A DNA stretch of 52,841 nucleotides from a virus, in IMG/VR virus record IMGVR_UViG_3300022188_000015, positions 1 through 52,841 of that record, one strand, 5' to 3'. Shown piece by piece: positions 30,554-39,386 of this stretch. Position 1 is the stretch's first letter, and the number at the start of each line of letters is the position of its first letter. The notes beneath the pieces were generated by a model. The model had not been told where the DNA came from, did not search any database, and saw only the letters and a program-made list of their open reading frames with translations. A program made the position numbers and the translations under genes.

Positions 30554-30923
30554 TTTAGACAAACCAGATGTCAATGTTACATGGTCGGACTTGCCCGGGC
30601 ACCCGCTGTTTTATCAATACCTTGGCAAAATGGCTCTGATCCATGCGCTTAAAAACTTGGACTATGGCGATGGCGATCCTTTGGGTAACTTCAAATTTTC
30701 TGAGGAAATAACGGGCATACCTGCCTGGAAAGGAGCCTTGGTTCGGCTTACGGACAAGTGGGGACGGATCAAGTCTTTGCTGAAGAAAGAAAAAGCCTAT
30801 GTTCAAGACGAAACGCTTGAGGATACCCTGCTTGATAACGCTGTGTATAGCTTGCTTGTGTTGGTGTTGTTAACCATATGGATGGAAAACTTCAGCGAAG
30901 CCAGATCTGAAGATTACAAGTAG
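30528..30923 (+). CDS. DUF1599-like nucleotide-modification-associated protein (131 aa)
   Basis: LTDKWGRIKSLLKKEKAYVQ then ETLEDTLLDNAVYSLLVLVLL matches the DUF1599 (Nmad1-type) signature found near phage nucleotide or DNA modification genes. The N-terminus has MSSIEIKIDLDKPDVNVTW. Function in this genome unknown. ATG 30528 follows AGGAGGG. Confidence 0.6.
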   Translation: MSSIEIKIDLDKPDVNVTWSDLPGHPLFYQYLGKMALIHALKNLDYGDGDPLGNFKFSEEITGIPAWKGALVRLTDKWGRIKSLLKKEKAYVQDETLEDTLLDNAVYSLLVLVLLTIWMENFSEARSEDYK

Positions 30924-30925
30924 TA

Positions 30926-31015
30926 ATGAACAATTTGTGTTTAAGTTGTGAAAATTTTACGGACGCAAAAATAGGCAAAATGCGTCCGCAGGATATTCTC
31001 AAAAAGGAGGGATAA
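30926..31015 (+). CDS. Possible tiny CxxC peptide (29 aa)
   Basis: MNNLCLSCENFTDAKIGK has one CxxC. The stop TAA is 4 bases before the DHH gene's ATG and includes its AAGGAGG site. A hairpin GGACGCA/TGCGTCC (about 30961-30986) overlaps the frame, so the segment may instead be regulatory. Confidence 0.3.
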   Translation: MNNLCLSCENFTDAKIGKMRPQDILKKEG

Positions 31016-31018
31016 ACT

Positions 31019-31885
31019 ATGAAATGCTTTTATCATTCGAGCGATTCAGATGGTCATTGCTCAGGCGCAATCGTTAAGTTTCATTACCCTGAGTGCGAAA
31101 TGTGGCCTATTGACTATGGAGACACGTTCCCTATGAACAAGATCAAGGACGGTGAGACGGTTTACATGGTGGACTTTGCCTTACAGCCTTTTGATCAGAT
31201 GATTGAGTTGACTAAGAAATGCAAGCTCATCTGGATAGACCACCACAAGACCGCCTTGGAAGAAGCAGAGAAGAGAGGCTTTGTTGTGCGTGGCCTGAGG
31301 CGTATAGGTATAGGGGCATGCTCTTTGGTTTGGGAATTTATAAATCCACATTTGCCTATACCTAAACCTGTAAAACTTCTTGCTGAATACGATGTTTGGG
31401 ATCATAGCGATCCTGACACCTTGCCTTTCCAGTATGGCATGAGAATGAGAGAAACCGACCCTGCTACAGAGGAAGGGATGAAATTATGGGAAAAGTTATT
31501 TGAAAGCTATGGGAGGGTTGTCTTTAATGTGATATTGCGCCAGGGTAAAATCATTCTTGAATACCAAAAGCAGATAGACGCCAAATATTGTTCTAGGTAT
31601 GCTTACCCTGTTACTTTTGAGGGGTACAAAGCCCTTGTTTTAAACAGGGGTATTGCCAATAGTATGACGTTTGAAAACGCCCCAGGCGCAAAAGATGCGG
31701 ACATTTTTATTACTTATGCTTTTACTGGTAGAAGCTGGATAGTTTCTCTGTACGCCAACAAACCAGAAGATATAGACGTTAGCGAGATGGCCAAGAAATA
31801 CGGCGGTGGCGGCCATAAAGGGGCGGCAGGATTTACCTGTTCAGATAGACAGTTTCCGCCTGAATTGAAAAACACCAAAGACTAG
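31019..31885 (+). CDS. DHH-family phosphoesterase (288 aa)
   Basis: YHSSDSDGHCSGAI (motif I-like), VYMVDFALQ, KLIWIDHHKTAL (DHH motif), EYDVWDHSDPDT, and a C-terminal DHHA1 glycine-rich GGGGHKGAAGFTC. This is the RecJ/NrnA-type fold cleaving short RNA, DNA or cyclic dinucleotides. In phages such enzymes may degrade oligonucleotides or signalling molecules. AAAGGAGGG lies just upstream. Confidence 0.85.
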   Translation: MKCFYHSSDSDGHCSGAIVKFHYPECEMWPIDYGDTFPMNKIKDGETVYMVDFALQPFDQMIELTKKCKLIWIDHHKTALEEAEKRGFVVRGLRRIGIGACSLVWEFINPHLPIPKPVKLLAEYDVWDHSDPDTLPFQYGMRMRETDPATEEGMKLWEKLFESYGRVVFNVILRQGKIILEYQKQIDAKYCSRYAYPVTFEGYKALVLNRGIANSMTFENAPGAKDADIFITYAFTGRSWIVSLYANKPEDIDVSEMAKKYGGGGHKGAAGFTCSDRQFPPELKNTKD

Positions 31886-31900
31886 AAAGGAGACAACGAG

Positions 31901-32077
31901 ATGAATTTTGAACTTTTTACTGACTTTAATATTTCACATAGTCCTCAATATTTTTATGTCAGAGGCGCAATTTGGGGGATTGTTTTTACTACTTGTTTTT
32001 ACAAATTTTTCTTGCCATGGTTAAAGAAAAAGATATTTGCATGGAAAAAGTATAGACAAATCCTAGATCGGTCATAA
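31901..32077 (+). CDS. Small membrane protein (58 aa)
   Basis: AAAGGAGA leads to ATG 31901. A hydrophobic stretch (AIWGIVFTTCFYKFFLPW) is followed by a basic tail (LKKKIFAWKKYRQ). Last early gene before the bidirectional terminator. Confidence 0.6.
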   Translation: MNFELFTDFNISHSPQYFYVRGAIWGIVFTTCFYKFFLPWLKKKIFAWKKYRQILDRS

Positions 32078-32089
32078 CAATACAAAAAA

Positions 32090-32125
32090 GACTCCTACCT
32101 CATTGGCAGGAGTCCTTCATTTTTT
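32090..32125. terminator. Bidirectional terminator between early and late operons
   Basis: GACTCCT...AGGAGTC (32090-32114) is flanked by A-run and T-run on each side, giving a good T-tail on both strands. It ends the rightward early operon and the leftward late operon, which converge here. Confidence 0.85.
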
Positions 32126-32182
32126 GTTTAAGCCGTTTTGCTTATCCCCTTCTTGTTTTTTAGCTGGGGGCAATCTGAATCT

Positions 32183-32755
32183 TTAACCCTTCTTTATGGC
32201 ATTAATAACCCCTGCAACCACGCCCTGGGAATTATCACCAGCTTGAGCCCGCTGCATACGGCCACGATGCCAGGTGGTCACCCCTAGAATGCAGAGCCAG
32301 CCCATCCATACCCACTCGGGCACATTGGGGACAGCCTTTCCTAGTAAGGGTAGTACAAAGTATATAGTGATTACAGCGATTGGAAATGCGAACCCGTTTA
32401 CCGGTCGCCAGGAATACTGAGGCCAATGCTCGCTTTTGCTTTCACTCTGCATGGTGGCGTTGACTGCCTGAAGCCTAACTGTTTCCTGCTGGGATTCCTG
32501 GATAGCCAATTGCACATTGAGCCTATGGATTTCTACTTTTGCATTTGTTTCGATTTCCCTGAGTTTTACAGCGGCCTGGGGATCTTTTTCAATAGCTGCT
32601 ATGATCTCCTCTGGTTTGGCATCAGGGGTTAATCCAAAGGCCCCGGCTACAAGCGAAGCTAATGTGCCAATAGCAGCCCCTCCAGGGCCGCCAAAAGCAG
32701 CGCCTAGCTCTGGCGCATATTTGGCGATTCTCTTACCCAAGTCCTTCCAATTCAT
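32183..32755 (-). CDS. 3TM (GTA-type) holin (190 aa)
   Basis: An N-terminal helix (MNWKDLGKRIAKYAPELGAA, FGGPGGAAIGTLASLVAGAF) is followed by KDPQAAVKLREIETNAKVEI, then a Trp/Pro-rich membrane region (WRPVNGFAFPIAVITIYFV and VWMGWLCILGVT). The KDP.A..KLRE and RPVN patterns match the GTA_holin_3TM family. It lies in the lysis block with an M15 peptidase. Confidence 0.8.
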   Translation of the reverse strand: MNWKDLGKRIAKYAPELGAAFGGPGGAAIGTLASLVAGAFGLTPDAKPEEIIAAIEKDPQAAVKLREIETNAKVEIHRLNVQLAIQESQQETVRLQAVNATMQSESKSEHWPQYSWRPVNGFAFPIAVITIYFVLPLLGKAVPNVPEWVWMGWLCILGVTTWHRGRMQRAQAGDNSQGVVAGVINAIKKG

Positions 32756-32925
32756 TTCAATTTCCTCCCCTGACCTATCATCCTTCTTAACCTGTCCAGT
32801 TCATGCTTCATAGCATCTACGTTTCTCTTAGCTTCCCTCTCAATCTTCTTGGCATTGTTACGATAAACCAATACCCCTATTATTGCGCCTACGCCTAATC
32901 CTGCCAAAAAGCTAATGATACTCAT
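32752..32925 (-). CDS. Small membrane/coiled-coil lysis-cassette protein (57 aa)
   Basis: One membrane helix (MSIISFLAGLGVGAIIGVLVY) followed by a charged coiled coil (RNNAKKIEREAKRNVDAMKH). It overlaps the holin start (TGA/ATG) and the preceding gene (ATGA). Resembles small spanin-like or anti-holin proteins; function not proven. Confidence 0.6.
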   Translation of the reverse strand: MSIISFLAGLGVGAIIGVLVYRNNAKKIEREAKRNVDAMKHELDRLRRMIGQGRKLK

Positions 32926-33032
32926 TGCTTATCCCCCCTTTCTTTGAGTAATGCTTTAAGTTCATCGTATCTTTTGTATTTTTCTTTGAGCAGCTTGATG
33001 AGGACTTGACAATCCACCCTGATAGCTGCCAT
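32922..33032 (-). CDS. Tiny charged protein (36 aa)
   Basis: MAAIRVDCQVLIKLLKEKYK then ALLKERGDKQ. AAAAGGAA precedes ATG 33032; its TGA overlaps the next ATG. A longer frame (32912-33109) in another register is rejected because it lacks this coupling. Confidence 0.5.
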   Translation of the reverse strand: MAAIRVDCQVLIKLLKEKYKRYDELKALLKERGDKQ

Positions 33033-33048
33033 TTCCTTTTCAATCTCT

Positions 33049-33297
33049 CTACAGTTGACCGCCCCATGCTTTGTTCCCCTTTCTTTTCCGGCAATTTTCT
33101 TTTGTGCATTCCTGCCCTGATAATCTACAAAGAAATTTGTCAGATATCCATCCTACACCCTCTTTGCGCCATCCTTCATAGCGATACGGACACTTGTAAT
33201 TGGGTAAGGGGACTAATACAGTCCAGGTTTCCTCGTCAAGAGGCCGGTATTTTACGGCTATGCTATTCTCTGCGTATACCGCTTGTTCTTCTGACAT
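33049..33297 (-). CDS. Unknown small Cys-containing protein (82 aa)
   Basis: MSEEQAVYAENSIAVKYRPL, then NYKCPYRYEG, KFLCRLSGQEC, ENCRKRKG gives four cysteines in possible metal-site spacing. Lysis-region gene of unknown role. AGAGAGG precedes the ATG. Confidence 0.55.
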   Translation of the reverse strand: MSEEQAVYAENSIAVKYRPLDEETWTVLVPLPNYKCPYRYEGWRKEGVGWISDKFLCRLSGQECTKENCRKRKGNKAWGGQL

Positions 33298-33311
33298 ACG
33301 AACCTCTCTTT

Positions 33312-33626
33312 CTATTCAGGATCGTATTCTACGTGGATATGGTTAGACTCGAGCACTACATCATACTTGGGGCCTAACTTTTGTCTAAGAGCCGAGACTA
33401 CTTCTGTAGAGCTAGCCCTAGAAACCATCCCGTGCGACCCAGGCAGGCCCACGTCTACCGCTTCCCCCGCATAGTGCAAAGAGCCTGGCGAATGGTTTCC
33501 TTCATCGCCTGATGTCAACACTGATTCATGCCCTGCCACTTCCCTGTAAACTCGGTCAATAATAGGTAAAGCCCTTCTAATTTCCCTTTTCAGGCATCTT
33601 ACCGACACCCCCATTTTCAGTAACAT
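33312..33626 (-). CDS. Endolysin: M15-type D-Ala-D-Ala peptidase-like (104 aa)
   Basis: SLHYAGEAVDVG (H51, D58) and NHIHVEYD (H98) give the metal-binding set SxHxxGxAxD plus HxH of the VanY/Peptidase_M15 family, which cut the cell-wall peptide stem. The protein has no signal peptide, so it would need the holin. AAAGGAGGTGAG precedes ATG 33626. Confidence 0.8.
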   Translation of the reverse strand: MLLKMGVSVRCLKREIRRALPIIDRVYREVAGHESVLTSGDEGNHSPGSLHYAGEAVDVGLPGSHGMVSRASSTEVVSALRQKLGPKYDVVLESNHIHVEYDPE

Positions 33627-33813
33627 GCTGTCTCACCTCCTTTCCCCATTTTTCCTCAAACGCATTGAGCGCATCGGTCATAGTCACCGTACATTCGACA
33701 ATGCGCTTAATTGATCCCATTATGATCTGGCAGTTATTACGCAAAATATCTTTTAGATATTCTAGGTCTTTGGTGCGCTCAGAGCAGTTGATACGCTCTA
33801 GTGGGTCTATCAT
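33577..33813 (-). CDS. Unknown small protein of lysis block (78 aa)
   Basis: Helical protein (MIDPLERINCSERTKDLEYL, then RNNCQIIMGSIKRIVECT) with an acidic helix. Overlaps both neighbours by tens of bases or a few bases. No family recognised. Confidence 0.5.
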   Translation of the reverse strand: MIDPLERINCSERTKDLEYLKDILRNNCQIIMGSIKRIVECTVTMTDALNAFEEKWGKEVRQHVTENGGVGKMPEKGN

Positions 33814-34181
33814 CGTACTCTCTCCTGCAAAAGCTTCTTAATATCTTTTTGCATTTCAAGTTGGTTCTCTTCAATCCTGTGCAGGATCGCCCTAAGCTCT
33901 TGGTCCTTATACTCTAGCAGATTGATCCTGCTAGTCAACTCTGCCACCACAGGTTTTGCCGCGTACATCAAGTCTGACGCTCTGGTCTTGTAGTAGACCG
34001 AGGCTGTAAAACTTCCTGCGGGAACAATCGAAACTGCTAATAGCGCCCATATCCACTTCTTAGGAACCTTATCCTTTAGGCATCCCACGATCCCGCTTTT
34101 GCCGTCTTCCCCATAAATAGCCTTTTTAAGGCCTTGAAGTTGCTCATGACATTCAGGTGCAGGACATCCACCGTTAGGCAT
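33810..34181 (-). CDS. Membrane-anchored coiled-coil protein, possible i-spanin-like (123 aa)
   Basis: A Cys-containing N-terminus (CPAPECHEQLQGLK), one membrane helix (WIWALLAVSIVPAGSFTASVYY) and a C-terminal coiled coil (LLEYKDQELRAILHRIEENQ). This arrangement in a lysis block resembles Rz-like spanins. Overlaps the next gene by four bases. Confidence 0.55.
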   Translation of the reverse strand: MPNGGCPAPECHEQLQGLKKAIYGEDGKSGIVGCLKDKVPKKWIWALLAVSIVPAGSFTASVYYKTRASDLMYAAKPVVAELTSRINLLEYKDQELRAILHRIEENQLEMQKDIKKLLQERVR

Positions 34182-34943
34182 TTATCCCTCCTTGTCGTGG
34201 TATGTTACAGGATGAGATACGAGTTTATCCCACAAGTCCTTTTGGCCGCTGTATAGCTCTAATGCTTGCCTGGCTGTGGGATCGCCTATCTCTATGGCCC
34301 TCAGTATCCATCCTTCCTTTATGTCGTTTATAAGCCATTGCGATTGTGAGAAATTTATCTCATTCAAGCAGAACAGATCGTCCAGTTGCCATTCAAGCTG
34401 TCGCTCTTCTTCAGGCCAATCGTCCCATTGATCAGAAGACTTGAGCATTTCCATCTCGGTACAGCCCCGTTTCAGGATCACTTCCACATCTTTACTGATA
34501 GCCATGTCAACGGCATCCCGCACTTGGCGATAATACTCTTTGCCTTCTTCCAGGCTATCGGCATACACAAAACCTGCCCAGGCCCCGTATGTGTAATTCC
34601 TTCTGTCCGCCCCGCACTTGGAAGGCAGGTTAAGAAGCGTCAACACATCGGCCAGCTTGAATAGTTCAAGGACGTTCCGTGGTTTGATAACTGTTTTCCA
34701 GCAATGAAAGCGGCACACCCTGGGGATAAGGCCAAATTTGCCACAGTAAATAGCGTTCCAAATCTGGCAGTGCTTTCGCCTGGCCTGCGGCCCCATGAAC
34801 ACCCAGGGCGAGTTCAACACCCCTTTAGGGTCTGCCGGTTCCAGCTTGCCGTTAGCGTTTATTTTGAACTGTCCGTTATTTACCAGTTCTCTGATTACTT
34901 TTCTGTACTTTTCATCAAAATGCAGCTTTTGATACATACTCAC
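34182..34943 (-). CDS. Unknown late protein with Cys/His cluster (253 aa)
   Basis: Region HCQIWNAIYCGKFGLIPRVC followed by RFHCWKTVIKP has four Cys and two His in possible metal-binding positions. The rest is helical and acidic. It abuts the preceding membrane-protein gene. No family recognised; might be a host- or virion-modifying protein. Confidence 0.6.
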   Translation of the reverse strand: MSMYQKLHFDEKYRKVIRELVNNGQFKINANGKLEPADPKGVLNSPWVFMGPQARRKHCQIWNAIYCGKFGLIPRVCRFHCWKTVIKPRNVLELFKLADVLTLLNLPSKCGADRRNYTYGAWAGFVYADSLEEGKEYYRQVRDAVDMAISKDVEVILKRGCTEMEMLKSSDQWDDWPEEERQLEWQLDDLFCLNEINFSQSQWLINDIKEGWILRAIEIGDPTARQALELYSGQKDLWDKLVSHPVTYHDKEG

Positions 34944-34952
34944 CTCTTTTGT

Positions 34953-35408
34953 TTATGAAAAAGTAAAGATACCCGCAGGCGAAAACTCTAAGCTCAACGA
35001 GCCGGTTGTATTGCCTTTGTTAGAGCCAAAGTCATAATAGGCAATGACCGGCGCCGAGGCGTCAGCGGCTGCTTTTTTGAAAAGCAGGGCATATCTAGCA
35101 TCATCAAACCCGCTTGCATCCTGCGCATAGGCGGTAGGATCTGAAGCATCGACGGTTACCGTACCGCTTGATAAAGTAACAGTAAGGCCGGTCAAATCTT
35201 TTCTAGCGTAGTTAGTACCTACTACCTCTGCACTCGAAGCCACTGCATCTGCCACGTCTTCCCATGTCGCCACGTTTCCCGCAGGATTAGCGGTAGACTT
35301 GAGCAATAGCAGCGCAATACTGTCGTTGTTAAAATCTACAGGCGCATTTGGCTGTGACTGCCCGTCAAGCTGTGCTTGTTTCCATTTATGAAAAGCTACC
35401 CAGGCCAT
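34953..35408 (-). CDS. Probable tail appendage protein (151 aa)
   Basis: Short beta-rich protein: MAWVAFHKWKQAQLDGQ, then NNDSIALLLL and alternating Thr/Val strands (LTVTLSSGTVTVDAS), ending in SLSLEFSPAGIFTFS. Such proteins in late operons are structural. Close to two beta-helix spike genes. Confidence 0.65.
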   Translation of the reverse strand: MAWVAFHKWKQAQLDGQSQPNAPVDFNNDSIALLLLKSTANPAGNVATWEDVADAVASSAEVVGTNYARKDLTGLTVTLSSGTVTVDASDPTAYAQDASGFDDARYALLFKKAAADASAPVIAYYDFGSNKGNTTGSLSLEFSPAGIFTFS

Positions 35409-35411
35409 CTT

Positions 35412-35675
35412 TTACACCTCCCCTTTCTTTATTTTGATAAGCATTTCAAGCTTATTCTTTATCCTGGTGAATTGTTCATGCTTTGCGCTTCCTTCAGGAA
35501 TTACACCGCTTTCAAGAACTTGTGTCACCCTTCTAAGCCTGGCCTCTAGCCGTTTGAGACTGGCAGCTTCAGAAGGGTTGACGTGGACCTCCCCGCCCTT
35601 GAAAGTGGTTTTTGCTACGGTGCTTTCTTCTGTTTCCTTTGGCTTCTTTTTTCCTCTAAAAATTGATAGTCGCAT
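35412..35675 (-). CDS. Small charged late protein (87 aa)
   Basis: MRLSIFRGKKKPKETEESTV then a coiled coil (EAASLKRLEARLRRVTQVLE). Between the appendage protein and the large spike gene. Possibly a chaperone or linker; function unknown. Confidence 0.55.
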   Translation of the reverse strand: MRLSIFRGKKKPKETEESTVAKTTFKGGEVHVNPSEAASLKRLEARLRRVTQVLESGVIPEGSAKHEQFTRIKNKLEMLIKIKKGEV

Positions 35676-35697
35676 TGCTTTTCCCCCTCTTACCTCT

Positions 35698-37248
35698 TTA
35701 CTTAATTTTGAGCCATGTAGATAGCTCGCTTCTTACGGTTCTGCCTAATCCTCTCAAGGATTTGCCTATAAACTTGAGCGTCCCTTTTGCCAGAGTTATT
35801 ACCTCATTGGTACTGATCGCATTGCCAGCCCACGTTAGCACGCCTTTTGCCATACTGACCATTTCGCCTGTAAAAGCAGCAAGGCTCTTGCCTGTAAAGG
35901 TTAGAATTCCCCGGGCTAGGCTATACGTCTCGTTAAGGTGTAGCGTCCTGCCTGCCCATGAAAGCACACCAGCGGCAAGAGTAACGACATAACCTTGAAT
36001 AGCCTCTAGCTCTTTCCCCGCCCAGGTTAGCGCTTGCTTTGCAAGTCGTAGAGCCTCATTGAAAAACAGGGTTTTACCAGTAAAAGATAGCGCCCCTCTA
36101 TCAAGAGATATTGATTCGTTCAAAAACATGTTTTTGCCACTAAAAAAAAGACTTTTTCTCACCAAGTTGAATGCTTCACTGGTAAACAGGGTTTTGCCGG
36201 TAAATGACAGCGAAAAAGGGTCTAGATTGAAGGTTTCGTTCGTAAGTAAAGATTCCCCTGCATACTGTAAGCTCATGGCTGCCAGGGTAATAGTTTCGCC
36301 CCCACCCCCACTCACATACTCATCCGCCCCAATATCCCAAGGAGCAGAACGAGTTTCGCCGTCGATGTCGTCGGTGAAGGATAGGTATGGATCGGATGAG
36401 AGGTCTGTACCATAATCTTTTGCGCCAGTGTCTGTTGAATCAAGATGATAGTCATCGTTAGCTACGTCAACAAAGGTAAAAGTCTGGTTGGTCCTACTGT
36501 TGGCTCCAGGAGCAGTCGTATCACTAGATGCGTTGTAATCGCTATCAGAATCATATGTTCCGGTAAAATCTGATAATATACTTCCTGAACTTAAATTGTT
36601 TGTACAATATGTAGGCTGATCTACACCTTCGTTGTATACACCATAATAACAATTTATGACTGTGTTGTTATAGCACACAAATATAGGATATGAAGACGCC
36701 ATAAATATTCCATAAGAATAATCTCTCTTAAAATTATAAATAATATTATTCCATATGTATACAGTTTCTCCGTTAATATTCTGAGAATGTATGCCCTTCT
36801 GCCTATATAATGTTTGATCTTTATCACCTTTTATGATGCAATAAGCAATTTTTACACCATTTCCACCATTATTGTATATACCGTACTGGTCATGTGCGTT
36901 TGGATTTTGATATACTTGTAAACCAAAAATAAATACGTTATCTTCTAAATTATTAATAGCATGTGCTCCACTCACTTCTAATCTGTAAGCACTCGTATTC
37001 CACTTTCCATCATGCCTATATCCCTGATCTGGATCAGTCCAAATCTTGATGTATCTGGTGTCATCAGTTGTCCAACCATCAATAGTCATAGCAGTAGTAT
37101 CTGCCGCTCCTGTAGTACACCTGCAATCAGCAACAGCTATCTCGTCAGCGGTAACGAGGTCTTGTTGTTCGCCTGCTTCCCAAGCAGCCAGAGACGAATA
37201 ATCCCCTCCGCCTCCTGTGTCTACTATTTTTACAACTTCGGTAGCCAT
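35698..37248 (-). CDS. Beta-helix tail spike candidate with C-terminal repeats (516 aa)
   Basis: Right-handed parallel beta-helix-like body (about residues 1-310) with Asn/Gly/Ile-rich turns typical of pectate-lyase-like folds. A Gly-rich linker (VSGGGGE) leads to about eight 24-residue repeats with the form LSFTGKTL, NEAFNL, which probably form a C-terminal extension for assembly or binding. Likely a host-recognition appendage. Confidence 0.7.
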   Translation of the reverse strand: MATEVVKIVDTGGGGDYSSLAAWEAGEQQDLVTADEIAVADCRCTTGAADTTAMTIDGWTTDDTRYIKIWTDPDQGYRHDGKWNTSAYRLEVSGAHAINNLEDNVFIFGLQVYQNPNAHDQYGIYNNGGNGVKIAYCIIKGDKDQTLYRQKGIHSQNINGETVYIWNNIIYNFKRDYSYGIFMASSYPIFVCYNNTVINCYYGVYNEGVDQPTYCTNNLSSGSILSDFTGTYDSDSDYNASSDTTAPGANSRTNQTFTFVDVANDDYHLDSTDTGAKDYGTDLSSDPYLSFTDDIDGETRSAPWDIGADEYVSGGGGETITLAAMSLQYAGESLLTNETFNLDPFSLSFTGKTLFTSEAFNLVRKSLFFSGKNMFLNESISLDRGALSFTGKTLFFNEALRLAKQALTWAGKELEAIQGYVVTLAAGVLSWAGRTLHLNETYSLARGILTFTGKSLAAFTGEMVSMAKGVLTWAGNAISTNEVITLAKGTLKFIGKSLRGLGRTVRSELSTWLKIK

Positions 37249-37249
37249 C

Positions 37250-37792
37250 TTACTTGGCCAGCTCCGCTAAAGTTGCTGTTATCTTTTGTGGTTTATCTGT
37301 TACGCTAATCTTGTCACTGGTTATTTCAGCAACCACCTCATTCTGTAGAGCATCCTCAATCTCCTCAACGTTAATCCTGTGCCTACGTCTAGCTACAACA
37401 TGTCTGATAGGCTCCGCTCTTGTTACAATCTGATAACTAGGTGTTAAACCGTAGTCTTGTAGCCTCTTCAAGACGGCGTTGGCTAAAGCCTCGCAGGCCT
37501 TAGATGCTGTCTCTGCGTCGGGACCTTCAGCCATCACCCCCAATTCAGGGGACTCAGCAATGTAACGATTGCCTAGCTCGATTTCGTCTTCTTTTGTCAA
37601 AAACTCTAATTCATCTACTTCTTTATCTGGCACACATAAAATGTAAAATTTCTTCTTGTTCAACTCCTCTTTGCCCCACTTCCAGCCATCAGGCTTACGA
37701 ACAACAACGTCGCCTTTCTTGTAGCATCCTCGCAGGTCTTTGACTGGATCAGGGTTTGTTGTATCTGAAGATTTGATTAGCAGTTCAGCCAT
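37250..37792 (-). CDS. Unknown late protein (180 aa)
   Basis: Begins MAELLIKSSDTTNPDPVKD, then EVDELEFLTKEDEIELGN and a C-terminal stretch (ISVTDKPQKITATLAELAK). Between the two spike-type genes and 1 base from the first. May be an assembly chaperone or baseplate part; no recognised family. Confidence 0.55.
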   Translation of the reverse strand: MAELLIKSSDTTNPDPVKDLRGCYKKGDVVVRKPDGWKWGKEELNKKKFYILCVPDKEVDELEFLTKEDEIELGNRYIAESPELGVMAEGPDAETASKACEALANAVLKRLQDYGLTPSYQIVTRAEPIRHVVARRRHRINVEEIEDALQNEVVAEITSDKISVTDKPQKITATLAELAK

Positions 37793-37802
37793 TCCCTACC
37801 TC

Positions 37803-39374
37803 CTACTCATAAGGTGTCCACCTGTTCTTTTTCCATTTTCCTATACCCCAGGGCGCACTTGTCCATCCGTGCTGTCCGCCCCATTTAGCCCTAAAATCAG
37901 TGTTGCGCTCATAGCACCCGATGTCAGGGTTGGTTCCGTATCTTTGTCTGTTCCCTGCCAAGTCTTGCCAGTCGCTGTCATGAATAGACAACTTCGTGCC
38001 TGCGTCGATGCAGGGGGAGTTGCGGGAGAGGTGGTAGGTAGAAGTGAGGAGAGGGTTAGATGTAAAACTGTGTGTATCTTGATTTTCAGTCGATTGATAA
38101 GACGCAAACTCAGACATTGAATAAGCATTACCTTTAAACCAAATAAAGTTATTAGTATTTTGACTGCGATACCAATCGTTATAATCAGAATACAAATCAG
38201 TAATTCGATTTCCTGGGTCATAAACCATCAATTCCCAACAACCTGACGTATCGGAGGGCATATCAGCATAAACAATATTATTTTCAACATAAATATGATC
38301 ACAAGCTAATTCTCCATCATCTGCACAAGCAATAACAATTGCTCCTCGACTATGTGTTGAGTCTTCAGCATCAATACCGTAAATAGTATTGTTCACAAAA
38401 TAGATATTAGTTGCTGTAGTACATTCTGTACAACCTCCTGTGCTGTTTCCGAGTTTCAATACACCTGCCAAAGAAGGCTGATCTTCATAGAAAATACTGT
38501 TATAGACAAGGTTATATGCTACATAATTGTCTTTGCAGTTTGTCCCTACTTGAATAGCCCTGGCACTACCGTTGTAGAAGACATTACGTTGAATTATTAC
38601 ATCTTCAGCATTGTAGGATGACACAATAGGATTTGGCTCAGCGTTTCCACAAGTATCAAAATTATTGTTTTCGATAACAACGTGTTTTATCGTTCGTGAA
38701 TACAGAGTGCCACCAGCCAATGCTATAACATGTCCGTCTCCATTGCTAGTTGTGTTGTCACAACGAAGAAATCTGTTGTTTCTAATATATGAAATGTCTA
38801 CATCGTTAGTATTGCAGTAACCACTGCCATCATGGTTGAACAGTATAACATGCTGGGCACTTTGAAGATCATGAAAGTAATTACCTTCAATTATACAATT
38901 GTTTCCATCCCATCCAATAACCCACTTCATTGATGTGCCAGAAACGTTATTGTAAAACTCACAGTTTTTTACAACAAAGTTATCAGCACTATATGACCTG
39001 ATCCCATATTCGGAGAAACCAGTAATTCCAATGCTCTGGATAGTTATTCCATCGTGTCCATCGGAATTATCTATGCACGTTGAATTTCCATTGGCGTCGA
39101 TTACTCCCTGATTCCCAGGATAGTCACCTCTAATAATTACATTGTCGGAGCCAATAGTTAGCTGCTCTCCAACATGTGTACCAAGAACCCACAGTGTGTC
39201 TCCAGCCTGCACTCCACCCGCACCCCAGACAATATTAGAAGATCCAACCCACGGACTATCTTCAGAGCCATCACCGTTTATCCCTGTAGCCGCACAATAC
39301 CAATCTGCTGCCCATCCCACCACCGCAAACAACACCATTACCAAGAAAACTGCTGTAAAGAAAAACTTCCTCAT
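37803..39374 (-). CDS. Beta-helix protein with signal peptide (523 aa)
   Basis: A clear N-terminal signal peptide (MRKFFFTAVFLVMVLFAVVG, then WAADWYCA with an A-x-A-like cut). The body is a parallel beta-helix with many NN[TR]F-like turns (NNRFLRCDN, ENNNFDTCGN) and GI-rich coils, close to pectate-lyase-like or polysaccharide-active spike folds. Signal peptides are unusual for virion proteins. It could be an exported enzyme or spike. Confidence 0.7.
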   Translation of the reverse strand: MRKFFFTAVFLVMVLFAVVGWAADWYCAATGINGDGSEDSPWVGSSNIVWGAGGVQAGDTLWVLGTHVGEQLTIGSDNVIIRGDYPGNQGVIDANGNSTCIDNSDGHDGITIQSIGITGFSEYGIRSYSADNFVVKNCEFYNNVSGTSMKWVIGWDGNNCIIEGNYFHDLQSAQHVILFNHDGSGYCNTNDVDISYIRNNRFLRCDNTTSNGDGHVIALAGGTLYSRTIKHVVIENNNFDTCGNAEPNPIVSSYNAEDVIIQRNVFYNGSARAIQVGTNCKDNYVAYNLVYNSIFYEDQPSLAGVLKLGNSTGGCTECTTATNIYFVNNTIYGIDAEDSTHSRGAIVIACADDGELACDHIYVENNIVYADMPSDTSGCWELMVYDPGNRITDLYSDYNDWYRSQNTNNFIWFKGNAYSMSEFASYQSTENQDTHSFTSNPLLTSTYHLSRNSPCIDAGTKLSIHDSDWQDLAGNRQRYGTNPDIGCYERNTDFRAKWGGQHGWTSAPWGIGKWKKNRWTPYE

Positions 39375-39386
39375 AGTTGTGCCTCC

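Noticed and set aside
32912-33109. 65-residue frame in the lysis block
   Set aside because: Out of register with the coupled ATGA/TGA junctions; the 36-residue frame at 32922-33032 fits better.
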